From Symsagittifera roscoffensis (Eukaryota > Xenacoelomorpha > Acoela > Convolutidae), in the NCBI RefSeq assembly GCF_963678635.1, contig NC_087062.1, forward strand, positions 87,955,845-88,019,844: 64,000 nt of DNA. The letters are read 5' to 3'. Below the pieces are notes generated by a model, which saw nothing but the letters and a program-made list of their open reading frames with translations, was not told where the DNA came from and made no database searches. The position numbers and the translations under genes are program-made. Positions 15,501 to 25,206 of this stretch are shown piece by piece. Numbering within the stretch: position 1 is the first letter of the stretch; each line of letters begins with the position of its first letter.

Positions 15501-18500
15501 CTTAGAAGCGTGTCATAATTAGCACTTTTGAACTAAAGAGACTTCACGCGCTATTAGACTTTATTCAATGAAGAGTCACCAAACCATCTCAGATTTTATG
15601 TTTGAGAGCAGCTCTTTTAGAAAGGCACTTGAATGACCAATGCTTCATATTAATTGAGACCCAGTGCTGCTAAGCAAGATTTCTTTCTAATATGCTCAAT
15701 AGAGTTTTGGATTGCTGTGACGAAGAAACGAGAACCAACTTGAGATTTGCAAGCCTCAACTGAAGGTGTTTTTCTGAAGTTTTGTCATTTTTTTTAGCTC
15801 GAAAGAGGGCCTCTCAACATAAAGAGTTATAGCTCTTAACCATCATAGCAACACAGAGTTTGAAAAGGCCAAATTTAAGGCTTGAAATTACCCTAAAAGT
15901 GTAGGGTTTCATCTAAACACATTAAAAATACCAGCTTTCAAGGCAAAGATAAACATGTGAACGTTTTTTGGCTGTTATTATGTTTTTTTTCATCTTTCGA
16001 TTTAACCTTTCCAGAATTTGGTGATGAATTATACATGGGGAACATAGGACTGTGTATTTCTCGTTTGTCGGATTGAGATCGTGCCTTCAGATCACAAAGT
16101 TGCTTGATTAGATTAGATTAGGAGGGGGGTCCTTTGGGCTTCGGATTGTTGGGCACGCGCCCCAATGAGGAGCGGATGAAATTGGGAAGCAAAGGTAGAT
16201 TTGAATATTGAATGGAATGCAAATTGGAAACATTGTTTTAAGCAGGATCGAAAGACAAAAGATTCCAAGGCGATGAGCGCTAACAAGTGTGAGCATAATA
16301 AGTAGGGGCGAGTTAATTCAATTTTCTCCCTTGCTGCTTGCTTTGACTGTGGTGAGCCGGAGCATAGAGAGACTGCACTTATCGGGAGAAATGCAAAGGC
16401 GAGGCGGCTTTAGGGGAATATAATTAGGGGTTTATCCGAACGCATCAATTATCCTATCCCTAAATACTAACTAGGCTGCAGACCTATAATTAAGGAGGGA
16501 AAACATAGCAATCCAATCGCTCAAATGCGTTCGAGACATCCCTTTCTTCACACCTAGTCGCGGAGTCTGGGAATCGAAGGAATGGGGGGAAAAGACAAAA
16601 AGGGGCTCAGAAGTTGGACGTAATCGAACATATTGACATGTCAACAGTCAGCCTAACCCATTATTAACTAAGTCACTCTTATCCACCGATAACAATGATA
16701 AAAACAAAGCCTGCAATTATTACTATTACTCCTGCCTCAATATTAACTGACTGTCCATTAATGCAGATTAATCAGTCCTTACTAGGCCCCCCAAATGCAC
16801 CCAATAGAGCCCTAAAAGGGTCCAAACGTCGCCACACTTCAGACCGCCAATGTCTGGAAAAAATTCCGGCAGTCAGTCGCCGTAAGCGCGCAGTGCCTCC
16901 CGATTCTGTCGAGACGAGACGCAACTCGAACTCTACTTTGAAATCAACAAAATTTTTAAAATCTTAAAGGTATCCGATTCTATATCAGCATAACACTAAC
17001 ATAGTCTTAAGTTATTTCACAGATAAAAAAAAATTATAGTGTTTGATTCCTTGAAGCCTAAATTGGGATCTAGCCTATTTGGTATAACCTATATTTCAAT
17101 ATGCCAACAGTTTTCAGAAGATTAAATCAGATGCATCACTGCTTTTGCGACAAAGATGATCAGCATTGAAATTAGAAAGGCCGAAAAAACTAAACCACGA
17201 TGAATTTGAAGAAAGATTCGATTCAAAGATGCAGACTTTCTGCGGACATTGGACTTTAAAGATACTATTTCATTACAGTAGAACTTTTTTTGAAGGAAAC
17301 TCAATTTGGTTGAATAGGCATAAGATATTTTCGGACAAAAATAGTTCGAAGCCAAAACAAATAGTATAAATGACCTCTTATTCCCAAACCACATTCTCTG
17401 CTCACTTATTCACTATAAGTGAAGGCTTTCTTAATTATCAGTAAAAATACAGTTCAAGTGAAACAAACTTCTCGCTGGCTCCTTAAAACCTAAAATTTGC
17501 CTGTTAATTTTGGGGTGATCTCGTTTTTCTGGGTACTAATTACGACCACTGACCCGATTTTTTACATACGCAGAAAAAGCACTCCAGAATTGATGCTACA
17601 AGAACTTAAACTGAATCAAGATTTTTCAATTATTGCAACTTCGCTTTAAAGTTCAACTAACCAAAAAATGATCCTCAACATATCGTTCAGTTCCCACAAA
17701 AAAAAACATGAAACCTGTTTCTGAAAAAAATTCACCAGAGATTTCACTGCAAATTTTGGGTTAATCTTTAGTCTGAATACTGCAAATAGTCAATCTAATG
17801 AATATCATAACGCCAAACATTCACCCAAAATGGCAAATACAATTTATAGGTACTTTACAGACTAAGGTACAATTGGGCTCCCTTCCCATTTCAGAGGGAA
17901 GTTAGCCCAATCAATCCTATAAATATCAACTCATTAGGGCTAATACACACCATCGTATTTTGCAAAGTTAGTTCAGCTCAGGCGGTTCTTTTCAGTGTTT
18001 CGCGTGATGGACAGGACCCGAGCTAAGCACAGGGGCGTCGACCAGTCTCGTTTGAGATCCCGCAAACAAAGGCCTTCTCCAACGCCCCAAGGTTACCCTT
18101 GCTACTAACTTAAGCCTGTCAGATTGGGTAGCTAATTAGAAGAAATGCCGTGTAAGTTACTCTCCTAAAAAGCAATCTGCGACTTGAGAAAGCGGGCGGC
18201 CGGCGCCATATTTAGCATTTTCCCGAACTAATGTGCAACCAACGCAACAAGGCTCTCAGTTTCTTTTTCAAAAAACCCAACCGACTAGAACATGTCTGTT
18301 TTACAATACTACAATCGCAATCAATCCGAAAAACTTTTAATTAAGATATGAAAAAAAGAAAAGGAAGCATCAAATAAAGAAAAAGTGAATTTTAAGAGGT
18401 GAAAGCAGGTATGACGCCAACGGAAGCTCTTCATAATAGTTACAGCTAATTCTCCGTCCGCAAATCGACGGCAGAAAAATAAAAACCTCAAATTTTAGGG

Positions 18501-20173
18501 ACAGAAAGGCTAAATTTGCCCACTTGTATTTTAAATGTAGCCACCAAAAGCCTTTCAAATCCTAATTAGCAGTTCCATTAAACCAAAATGAGCTCAAATC
18601 TCCTTAAAAGTGCCCATCACAACAAAAAGTACGGCAAATTTTTGGTCTGTTGGCGCCCCTAACATCAACTTAGGCCAATCAAGTATGTTGGGAATCTTTA
18701 AATTAGGGATTGATCTAATTGAGAATTTAAAATTCAGTATTTTAGTATTTTCAGAAGCACAAGAATAAATATGAAAATGTGGGCTGCAGGGCGCCAGTTT
18801 TAAACATTTTTCTCACAGAAGCGCCTTAAGCACCCCTTGATTAGAAAAAAACAGGGAAAAAGAAACGAGGAACTAAGTTATCATCTCGTCGCGAGATATT
18901 CCGCACACTACTTTTGATAAATTCATTTTTTCGTATTTACCAATCAACAAAATTAGTGAGCGATTAAAAGGAATTGCTTATTAAACGAGATAATCAAAGG
19001 AAGTTTTGATGGAGTTTCTGGCTCCGAGTGTCTGGAAATGCCACACGGACCACAGTTGCCGTTCAACCACCACGATTCATTTTTGTAACTGATGTTTCAC
19101 TCCTAAGCCAATTGGGACCGATAATGGTGTCTTTGTAACTAAGATTTAAAAATGAAAACGCAGCATAAACTCGAAAAACTGTGAATTTCAAGGAAGCGAC
19201 AAGTAATTTCTGGGAGGAAAATAGTAGAAAAGCTGAGTACTAACACATTATTTGAAATTTCGAAGACAAGAAAAAATTATCGCTCAAAATATGATTTCGA
19301 TGAATTGGAGATACGAGATAGGTCTTCTGAAATAGGTCTGGAAATTATGATGAAATGAAAGAGTCGAAAGCAGGAAATTAGAAATTCTGAAGTCTTCAGA
19401 TCTCAAAACTTATTTATTATACACTTGCTAAAACTCACCAGCATCTTCGTCATCCGAGCTGCCTTCTTTCTCGTTTCCAATTCCACTCCGACTAGCTTCC
19501 AGACTCAGGTTGGGTTTTTCAGACTCGTCCAAATCGTCCACAATGACGTCAGTATCGTCCTCGAACTCTGAGTCATCGGCTTCTTGCTTATTAGGATGGT
19601 CAGTGACGTCATTTCTCTTGGAAAATGATCTGGCTGGCGGAGATTTCGAAGATTTTGAACTTTCATCGACTAAAAAAAATTACAATCAAAATTATCTTTT
19701 TTTTATCTAAACTTAACGAAAACGAAAACAAATTAAAAAAAAAAATTAATTTGCTTGTGAACAAATGAAAACTTTTTTGCTGTATAATTTAATAATTGAT
19801 CGAACTCAGAGGAAACAACACCTAATTTTTGAGCTTGCTTTTAAAACTGCAAAATCACAGTTTTACGATACGTCCTCAAGTGAATATTACCTAGACAAGT
19901 CAATAAAAGCTTTAAAAAATGAAAATCTTGTTGTAAACTTCAAAAGTCAAAGCACCGCCTAGAGGCTGTACAGGATTGATTGTTAGGTAAAACCAATAAA
20001 AATCTTGGAAGTTTACGTACGAGATCCACCGATGAGGGAAGCTACTGAAAATTTGGAGGCCTTCTTAACGGGCGAAGAATTAGACAATCCGAGAAGCTGT
20101 GTTTCCATGCTGAAGTCTCCGCGTTCCAGTCCAAATCCAGGAGAAAACTGATTTTGATTCGCGGTTAATGTTT
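1..20173 (-). CDS. ZNF423/ZNF521: ZNF423/ZNF521-type multi-C2H2 zinc-finger transcription cofactor (13 exons visible, partial at both ends)
   Basis: Thirteen exons join on the minus strand: 20173-20021, 19669-19439, 14838-14749, 10680-10477, 8642-8523, 5574-4840, 4518-3607, 2958-2824, 2627-2259, 2076-1561, 1480-1078, 979-823, 531-1. All introns are GT-AG and every junction keeps frame, giving at least 1518 codons. I count about 14 C2H2 fingers. Family assignment rests on long matches in order: the [10 protein letters not shown] and [10 protein letters not shown] fingers, then DK-YxCxxC with [14 protein letters not shown], then far downstream the LCQE/HSN-KK-YRC block. These occur in this order in vertebrate ZNF423 (OAZ/Zfp423) and ZNF521, nuclear DNA-binding cofactors of EBF and SMAD proteins. 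More fingers are expected beyond base 1, and the N-terminal exon(s) were not found. A basic GRKRLR stretch in exon 11 is a likely nuclear signal. Whether this is ZNF423, ZNF521 or a single pre-duplication orthologue cannot be told. Confidence 0.85.
823..979 (-). CDS. ZNF423/ZNF521: Zinc-finger gene exon 12: finger FACIHC...HLMQFH and half of the next
   Basis: A 157-base exon between ctgtttccag and GTAACT, entering in phase 2 and leaving in phase 0. It encodes [19 protein letters not shown] followed by [11 protein letters not shown]. The histidines of this second finger are in exon 13. The match to vertebrate HLLDMH...LCQEVFDSKVSIQ is clear. Confidence 0.9.
1078..1480 (-). CDS. ZNF423/ZNF521: Zinc-finger gene exon 11: basic motif and two fingers
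   Basis: Acceptor aattttttag before 1480 and donor GTTGGA after 1078. It encodes [10 protein letters not shown], matching in position the basic KRQRLS motif of the vertebrate proteins. It then has FTCTHC...[15 protein letters not shown] (vertebrate LQTHLKLHLELLL) and a finger NCPEC...MHLFSH. It enters in phase 1 and leaves in phase 2. Confidence 0.88.
1561..2076 (-). CDS. ZNF423/ZNF521: Zinc-finger gene exon 10: finger [10 protein letters not shown]...HVDKEH
   Basis: A 516-base exon between tgatattttag and GTGACT. It starts with an acidic segment ([18 protein letters not shown]), passes through a Ser/Thr-rich stretch, and carries one C2H2 finger [21 protein letters not shown]. Confidence 0.82.
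2259..2627 (-). CDS. ZNF423/ZNF521: Zinc-finger gene exon 9: finger FACPICPPS...HNHYLAFH
   Basis: A 369-base exon between taatttttag and GTGAAA. A Pro/Asn-rich first half leads to a C2H2 finger (CPIC with HNHYLAFH), then a run of five Asn. The vertebrate counterpart at this place is the CPYC...KHIKENH finger. Confidence 0.8.
2824..2958 (-). CDS. ZNF423/ZNF521: Zinc-finger gene exon 8: Ser/Pro-rich linker
   Basis: A 135-base exon between catttttcag and GTGAGT, phase 1. It encodes a Ser/Pro/Ile-rich segment ([17 protein letters not shown]) without fingers. Symmetric phase would allow skipping without loss of frame. Confidence 0.75.
2959..3606 (-). other. Intron between exons 8 and 7
   Basis: 648 bases, AT-rich, donor GTACGT and acceptor catttttcag. 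I see no further exon, repeat or RNA gene in it. Confidence 0.7.
3607..4518 (-). CDS. ZNF423/ZNF521: Zinc-finger gene exon 7: Asn/Gln/Pro-rich linker
   Basis: A 912-base exon between ataattttag and GTACGT. It encodes a Gln/Asn/Leu-rich first half, then a charged [13 protein letters not shown] stretch, then a Pro/Phe-rich tail ([16 protein letters not shown]). No zinc finger. It is open throughout and in phase with both neighbours, so it is likely translated despite low complexity. Confidence 0.82.
4840..5574 (-). CDS. ZNF423/ZNF521: Zinc-finger gene exon 6: end of split finger, one finger, long low-complexity region
   Basis: Acceptor tatgtgtag before 5574 and donor GTATTT after 4840; 735 bases, phase 1. 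It begins with the His half of the split finger (TAHTQSHH), then a finger [10 protein letters not shown]...HSLFAH. Then follow about 180 residues of His/Asn, Ser/Thr, poly-Gln and an eight-Ala run. The vertebrate proteins are much shorter here, so this is a lineage expansion. Confidence 0.88.
5575..8522 (-). other. Intron between exons 6 and 5
   Basis: About 2.9 kb of AT-rich DNA with no coding exon recognised. Close to the exon 5 donor it holds a C19/G9 snap-back structure (8459-8496), annotated separately. Short open frames here lack homology and splice context. Confidence 0.6.
8459..8496. repeat. Poly-C(19)/poly-G(9) snap-back
   Basis: Nineteen C from 8459 to 8477 are followed by AAAAAATATT and nine G (8488-8496), so the strand can fold back. 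On its left the phrase ggtatatttcaggcg occurs twice; on its right is an inverted version (cttgaaatatgg). Probably a small foldback insertion in the intron. Confidence 0.75.
8523..8642 (-). CDS. ZNF423/ZNF521: Zinc-finger gene exon 5: finger [14 protein letters not shown] and start of next finger
   Basis: A 120-base exon between tgtttcag and GTCAGT. It encodes [25 protein letters not shown] and then the first two cysteines (CLIC) of the following finger, whose histidines are in exon 6. The split finger is restored in frame by the splice, which fixes the exon 6 acceptor. Confidence 0.92.
8643..10476 (-). other. Intron between exons 5 and 4
   Basis: 1.8 kb, AT-rich. It holds one copy of the GGATTTAGGGGG element at 9665-9857. 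No other exon recognised. Confidence 0.6.
9665..9857. mobile_element. Short element with gcggattt/gatccgcg ends and G/C tracts (MITE-like), copy 1
   Basis: The unit opens with gcggatttaggggggggg and closes with cccccctcg...gatccgcgcc, so the ends are roughly inverted. The interior phrases gggatttgaccccctg and tactattttgagatatcca recur in opposite orientation near 23.92-23.97 kb. No coding capacity. A non-autonomous DNA element is the simplest reading, but target duplications were not identified. Confidence 0.5.
10477..10680 (-). CDS. ZNF423/ZNF521: Zinc-finger gene exon 4: two C2H2 fingers
   Basis: A 204-base exon between attttttcag and GTAATT. It carries [21 protein letters not shown] and then [20 protein letters not shown], followed by the TG linker start. 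These are nearly identical to the second and third fingers of ZNF423/ZNF521 and are the strongest anchor for the family call. The last base joins the next exon to complete the HTGDK linker. Confidence 0.92.
10681..14748 (-). other. Intron between exons 4 and 3
   Basis: 4.1 kb, AT-rich, with a short TG/CG microsatellite at 12834-12858. I see no exon, RNA gene or recognisable mobile element; the open frames are short and unsupported. Confidence 0.55.
12834..12858. repeat. TG-rich microsatellite
   Basis: Alternating tg with a cgcg interruption over about 25 bases. A simple repeat within an intron. Confidence 0.8.
14749..14838 (-). CDS. ZNF423/ZNF521: Zinc-finger gene, acidic micro-exon 3
   Basis: A 90-base exon with acceptor ttttgttcag and donor GTGAGA, phase 1 at both ends. 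It encodes an acidic segment ([10 protein letters not shown]). Its phase matches both neighbouring exons, the main support for an otherwise featureless small exon isolated by introns of 4.6 and 4.1 kb. Confidence 0.7.
14839..19438 (-). other. Intron between exons 3 and 2
   Basis: 4.6 kb, the largest intron visible. AT-rich, with no coding exon, structured repeat or RNA gene that I can support. Confidence 0.55.
19439..19669 (-). CDS. ZNF423/ZNF521: Zinc-finger gene, acidic exon 2
   Basis: Bounded by [13 protein letters not shown] GTGAGT, 231 bases, phase 1 on both sides. It encodes a Ser/Asp/Glu-rich acidic segment (for example [22 protein letters not shown]) and no finger. Vertebrate members have an acidic stretch before the first main finger block, which fits the position. 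Confidence 0.75.
20021..20173 (-). CDS. ZNF423/ZNF521: Zinc-finger gene, most 5' exon recognised (exon 1 of those visible)
   Basis: Acceptor ttgttttag precedes base 20173 and donor GTACGT follows 20021. The 153 bases begin and end in phase 1. It encodes a low-complexity segment without fingers, ending in [10 protein letters not shown], which loosely resembles an eh1-type Groucho-binding motif (weak). No convincing start codon context is seen. An internal ATG exists (GDFSMETQ), but the upstream acceptor argues that earlier exons exist. Confidence 0.65.
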
Positions 20174-23100
20174 CTAAAACAAAAATTAAAAAGTTGTGTA
20201 GCGAACTTTTGTCAAATTACCAACAATTTATGTAAATTCTGATCTGAATTTCGAAAAAATTAACCAAGATTAGTAATCTTAGCGAGACAAAAGGTGAGTT
20301 AATCGGGTACTTATTGATGGTTAGAATTAATTAAACTCATTATAGGTGTATTTGGAGAAGTATTTGAGACCCTCCCCTGCTGGGATAAATACCAGCTTGG
20401 TTCCAAAAAGGTTCCTACAAGTTACAGGTTCAGATCTTGTTCAGAGTGGCTTGATTGTATATTGTCAACAAGTAGAAATTTAATTTTTGAAAACGCTAAA
20501 CTTTTTGCCCGAACCACGATGAGCCGAATGACGACATCAACTGCAGTCAGTGTTTTAGAGTTTACCAACTCTCCATTCGACCGGGGTCGAATAATCTATT
20601 TCAAAACAAAAATGATCTGTGAAATATCTAAAAATAGCTTTGCAATGTCTGATGATCATTTGGAACCAGATATGAAAGTCAGAGATATTAGGTCGAGAAC
20701 TACCTGGGAAAAGTAAGGGTGCAACTAACCAGGTTCGTTTGAAGCAAAATCAGATGCAATTTGAATGGCCAGCGTCATAGCATCACTTTGTCAGCCTAAA
20801 ATAATTTAAAATAATTTTTGCCAACCAATTTTTGCGATATGCTTTTGGTTTTACGAAGACAACTCAGGCAATAAAGCCCGTCAGATTAAAGATTTTCAAG
20901 TAGCTGTTTTGAAATTAACAACAACTTGTAAAATTTGAGCAGCAAATTGAAAACTTAAACACTGTGAATCAGAAACATAAAATCTCAATGATTCTTGCTG
21001 ATTATGTTATTTAATTATTTGAAGACAAAAACTTCTTTACCGTTAAATTATGAAAAGCTGATATTATTTTCACGCCTTCAGTGTGAAAAATAAATAAAAA
21101 TGATTAAAAAACTTTTAACATATATGCTATAATGGTAGCTTTGCACAATTGGTTTTTGCATTTAAGTTTTTTCGCCGACATTTTTGATTAATTCGACGAT
21201 CTCACTTTTATCTTTCTCTCACCCATCATTTCAAGTACTGTTCAATCATCTCTGGCTAAACTGCTACTCAACTGTTCTGTGAGTTGAGAGGCGAGAACTC
21301 TTCGCCAGCTAATTGAGCACCTCTTCATAAGATACACCTATGCCTGTCTTAATTGCAGCGCCGTGATTTTTTCTGTAACTCACTTCGATTTTGGTCAGTC
21401 GCAGTTGAACAGAGAAAATCTGATCGAAGTGTCACTTATCTAATCTCGCAACCGAGTGAAGAGCGATCACCTCAACTCAATACAACAAAAATCATAGCAG
21501 ATACATGTAGGCATCAGTAGCTTATAATGAATAAATATCGTCAGCTCACTGTCACCATTGGTACAACTTTTATATTCCAATTTGAAACTTGTATTAGAGA
21601 ATTCTACAAAATTATTGGGAGAAAAAAGCATGAAGGTGCCAGGGATCTCTGAGCAAATTTAATTCAGAGGTTTCGATTTTGACGGTAGTTAGACTTTATC
21701 ATAATTTTTCTTGAGAAAATTCTGATAAATTTCACTCATTTTTTGTACTAACTCACCTAGACTGTTGAAGTAAATAATTTATTTGCAAAACAATTTTCGA
21801 AGATCTCCATTCTACAGTTTCAAATTACAAGATGATTCGTGCAAAAATTGAATCAGTTTTTGGGAAAAAAAATGTCTTGCAATTTAATTTTTAAGCAAAA
21901 ATTGAAGTCTAACTTTAAGCTTGTCGGAAACTGTAGGGACTCCGCACTGCAGCTGCTGTTACTAACCTTGTGTGGAACTAGGAGATGTTTGCGGATGGAT
22001 GGTCAAGCGAAGCACAACAGGAGTTCTCAACTGCAACTCTGTCTGCCAAAATTCTCCGTTTTTAAAATGAACTCGACAGCAGGAAAGACCGATTTAAATA
22101 TTGATCATCGACCAATTTTCTTCTTTTTTTTTAAGGAATTTTTCGAAATAATAGTTTAAATTGGTAAGTGATTACGCAATTGAGAGTGGAAAATGAATAC
22201 TGATTGGTATTTGAGACGAATGTAGTTAAGTTTCAGTTAATTAAACCAACTTGCTCTAAACATAGAGGCGTTTTAAACTGAGACCAGTTACACTGTTGGA
22301 AAAGAGCATAATACTCCATGGCAGGCAAGCTTCATCTTTTCCCTCAACGCGATTGGCTGAGGCAATATGCAATCTCATTGGTCGAAGCTATTACAACAGC
22401 CTGCGTGCTTTTTTTAGCCGGGACATTTTTCAATCAGATGTTCATTGTAAAATTGATATTCACAGTTCCTTTAATAATTTAATCTCGCAGCACTGTTTGC
22501 TAAATCTCCTCTTTAATTCGCTATCGGTGATTGCTTTCAAAGGAATTTTACCACCAGCAGTAGTATAATTAATTACGAAAATGAAAAATTAAATTTGCCT
22601 AAATAATGATACCTACTCTTAGCATTTCAAAAAACTGCCCGAAGTTGAAGAAATTAGGAAGTGAAATAAATTGTTTTTTTTTTTTAAATTAAGAAGAAAA
22701 CTGTTACAATTGGAACTATGAGAGAAGAGCTTTGAATGTCAAATCGGTTTTTTATCGTGTTTACAAACGGTTAAAATAAGTTTATGTCATGTTTACAAAA
22801 CTGTTTACAGCTCACAGGTGATCGTGTCGCAATTTTGACAACACTTGCAAATGATCTCTGAATCCTCGGGTTTTCCTTGATTTTCGAGAGAACTTCCTCG
22901 TTACTTTTTGGGTAACTGACTGAAACGCAAACAAAAACAAACAACAAAACAACACTTCTTAATTTCGGGTGTTTTGTACCACCGCGTTCGATCAACCTAA
23001 CGACTACTTGACCAAAACCTGTCAAAAGTCCTTAGAAGTTATTTGACTTTCAATACTATCATTTTCGCAGCTATAAAACAATTGTTTATGACAAATATTA

Positions 23101-23700
23101 GGTAAATGTGCATCAAATCAGGGAATGATACTACTGGAAAGATTCAAAAAATGAGAAAAACAGAATAGAAACTAATGTATTCGCATAAAAAGCAAAAATT
23201 ATATGAATAATTTGATCCGTTCGGAAGAATCTGAAGAGCAAACAAAATCGGTTTGCTTTCATTTCGCCCAATTGGATATTTTCTCCCTGCCTGATCAAAT
23301 TAGGGTTTCACACTACCTTTCTGTCCGTCAAATTCCTGACAGGGACCTGCTCGCATGGTCCAAATGAATTAGTCCCCATGCAGTTCATGTTAATCCCCTA
23401 TTAACACTAATTAACCAAGGGGGACAATGTTAAGTTCCGTTTCCCGTTTGCTGCCTAACCCACAAACTCAATTCTCTTATCTATATTTAGATCGCTACGA
23501 ATGTTAATCTAACTCCAGGTTATGGTTCCTAACCGCAACCTTTGCTCCCTAGAAATTAACAGAGCTAACATTGTCTATTTTGAATTATTCTTCGATGGCA
23601 AAAAATTGTTCGAGAAAAAAAATCAGATGGATTAGGGAACTAATCATTTGAAATGTTCATTTGGGCGTTCCAAACCAATAGTCCTGAAATCCATCCGACT
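20174..23700. other. Upstream region, no gene recognised
   Basis: AT-rich DNA on the 5' side of the zinc-finger gene. It may be a further intron leading to the missing first exon(s) or the promoter region. A segment near 22.8-22.95 kb has splice-like ends but no frame compatible with exon 1, so it was not called. Confidence 0.5.
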
Positions 23701-23732
23701 TTTTTCAAAAACTTTTGCTTCTCTTTGTCAAG

Positions 23733-24020
23733 GGCGGATCTAGGAAAAAAACAGGCCAAAAAACAGGAAAAAAACAGGCCAAAAAAGGCGTTTTTAGGCA
23801 TTTTTTGGGAAGTTTTGACCAAAAAATTGCGTTCTTTGGCGCGCTCTACCTCCCCCCCCCCCCCTCTCAAATTAGCATATTTTGGCGCCTTTAGAAAAAT
23901 TTTAAGGTCTGTCAGCTAAAAATGGATATCTCAAAATAGTACAAAGGAGGACACTTTGGGTCGCCAGGGGGTCAAATCCCTGAGGAGGGGGCTTCCAACC
24001 CCCCCCCCCCCCCAAATCTG
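23733..24020. mobile_element. MITE-like element with poly-C tracts, copy 2
   Basis: Opens with gggcggatctagg and closes with a run of about 16 C and caaatctgctgg. Inside it shares, in reverse orientation, ggatatctcaaaatagtac and the gggtcaaatccctg phrase with the 9.67-9.86 kb copy. A second poly-C run lies near 23.85-23.86 kb. Non-coding. Confidence 0.5.
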
Positions 24021-24660
24021 CTGGTGCTCTCGGTAATAACCTTTACAATGACCATTTAGTTTTCATGTTAGCAGTCAGTAATTTTTCAAATAAGCGGCAG
24101 TAAATTTTCTCGATACTTTGAAATGGATTATTTCAAAAGGAAGCTCCTGCTCATATGAGTTGCCTCACAAGAGGAAGTTTCCCGTTAAATCTAACTTTAT
24201 CAATCTGCCCAAACACATACTTTTCAGCAACAACACGAAATCTAGGCTAGCTTTCCCACTAAGAGATTTTTCAATGCAAAACAGATTATATCTTTCACTA
24301 TTTTTTTTTCAAAAATGAAAATGCCTAGAACCTTTTTGAGTTACTTTTCAGCTATGGTTGCACCTGCTATTGGAACCTATGAATCACTGTGTTAATTTAA
24401 ATAAAATTGCATTTGACGTTAATTTTGGAAAATCAGCTCGGCTTTAGGAAAAAAGAGATCTACACATACTACTCTTAACAGCATCTCATTTCACATAAAA
24501 GCTGGCCCGAACAAGGCTAAACCATGTCCGATAATTGTAATGGTCACACTGGGCAAGACTGCAGCCCTCGCCCAGATCTACACCCGAATCTTACTAACAA
24601 CACCAAAAGATGGATTCATGCCTATCTATAGACATACATTTGTAGTATTTAAGCTTTGAA

Positions 24661-24794
24661 CTCCCCCCCCCCCTAAATCCACCCCTGATGGTGCTGGTAA
24701 TCCATTTCCGCTGCTTTTCAAACCATAGAAATGAAAAGCTGCGGAAATGGATTACTAGCACCATCATGGGCGGATTTAGGGGGAGGGGTGGGGA
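24661..24794. repeat. Near-perfect inverted repeat with 60-base arms
   Basis: Left arm 24661-24720 and right arm 24732-24794 are reverse complements apart from a few changes. Short phrases are taatccatttccgctgctt on the left and its complement gcggaaatggatta on the right, flanked by C-rich taaatcc and G-rich ggattta ends. An 11-base loop separates them. It could form from two adjacent copies of the same element end to end. Confidence 0.75.
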
Positions 24795-25206
24795 GTTGGG
24801 TTACGGATACTTTTTTCCTCAGGGACTCGACCCACTCACCAACCTATGGGTTCAACCCTTAGGTATTTGCAATTTTATAACACATATTTGCGGTGATTAA
24901 GCCTAAAAGTTTTCTGAAGGCGGCTTCGGCGCCAATCTTTACTAATTTTAAAGGCGATCACGCGCCGAAAAAATGCAATTTTCCGGTCCAAAAGTTTTCA
25001 AAAATTGTTCAAAAACTATATTTTCAATTTTTTTTTCAATAATTCGCCTGCAGTGGAGAAAATGTTGTCGAAATAGGGTCATAAAAATTTTCTAAGAGCG
25101 CTCGGATATATATATTTTTTCAAGTAAAAATAAAGGTAGACAAAATTTTTGGGTTTTTCTTTTAAAATCTGCCCCCGCCCTCGAGGAAATCCTAGATCCA
25201 CCCCTG
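24770..25206. mobile_element. MITE-like element, copy 3
   Basis: Starts with gggcggatttagggggagg and ends with gaaatcctagatccacccc, so the two ends are inverted versions of one terminus. Length about 435 bases, no coding capacity. The cagggactcgaccc phrase is the counterpart of cagggatttgacccc in the 9.67 kb copy. Confidence 0.5.

Noticed and set aside
22771-22930. Possible upstream exon of the zinc-finger gene between tttcag and GTGAGC, with a Cys-rich reading (ICKCCQNC)
   Set aside because: The Cys-rich frame would create a stop when joined to the first visible exon, and the other frames show no family similarity.
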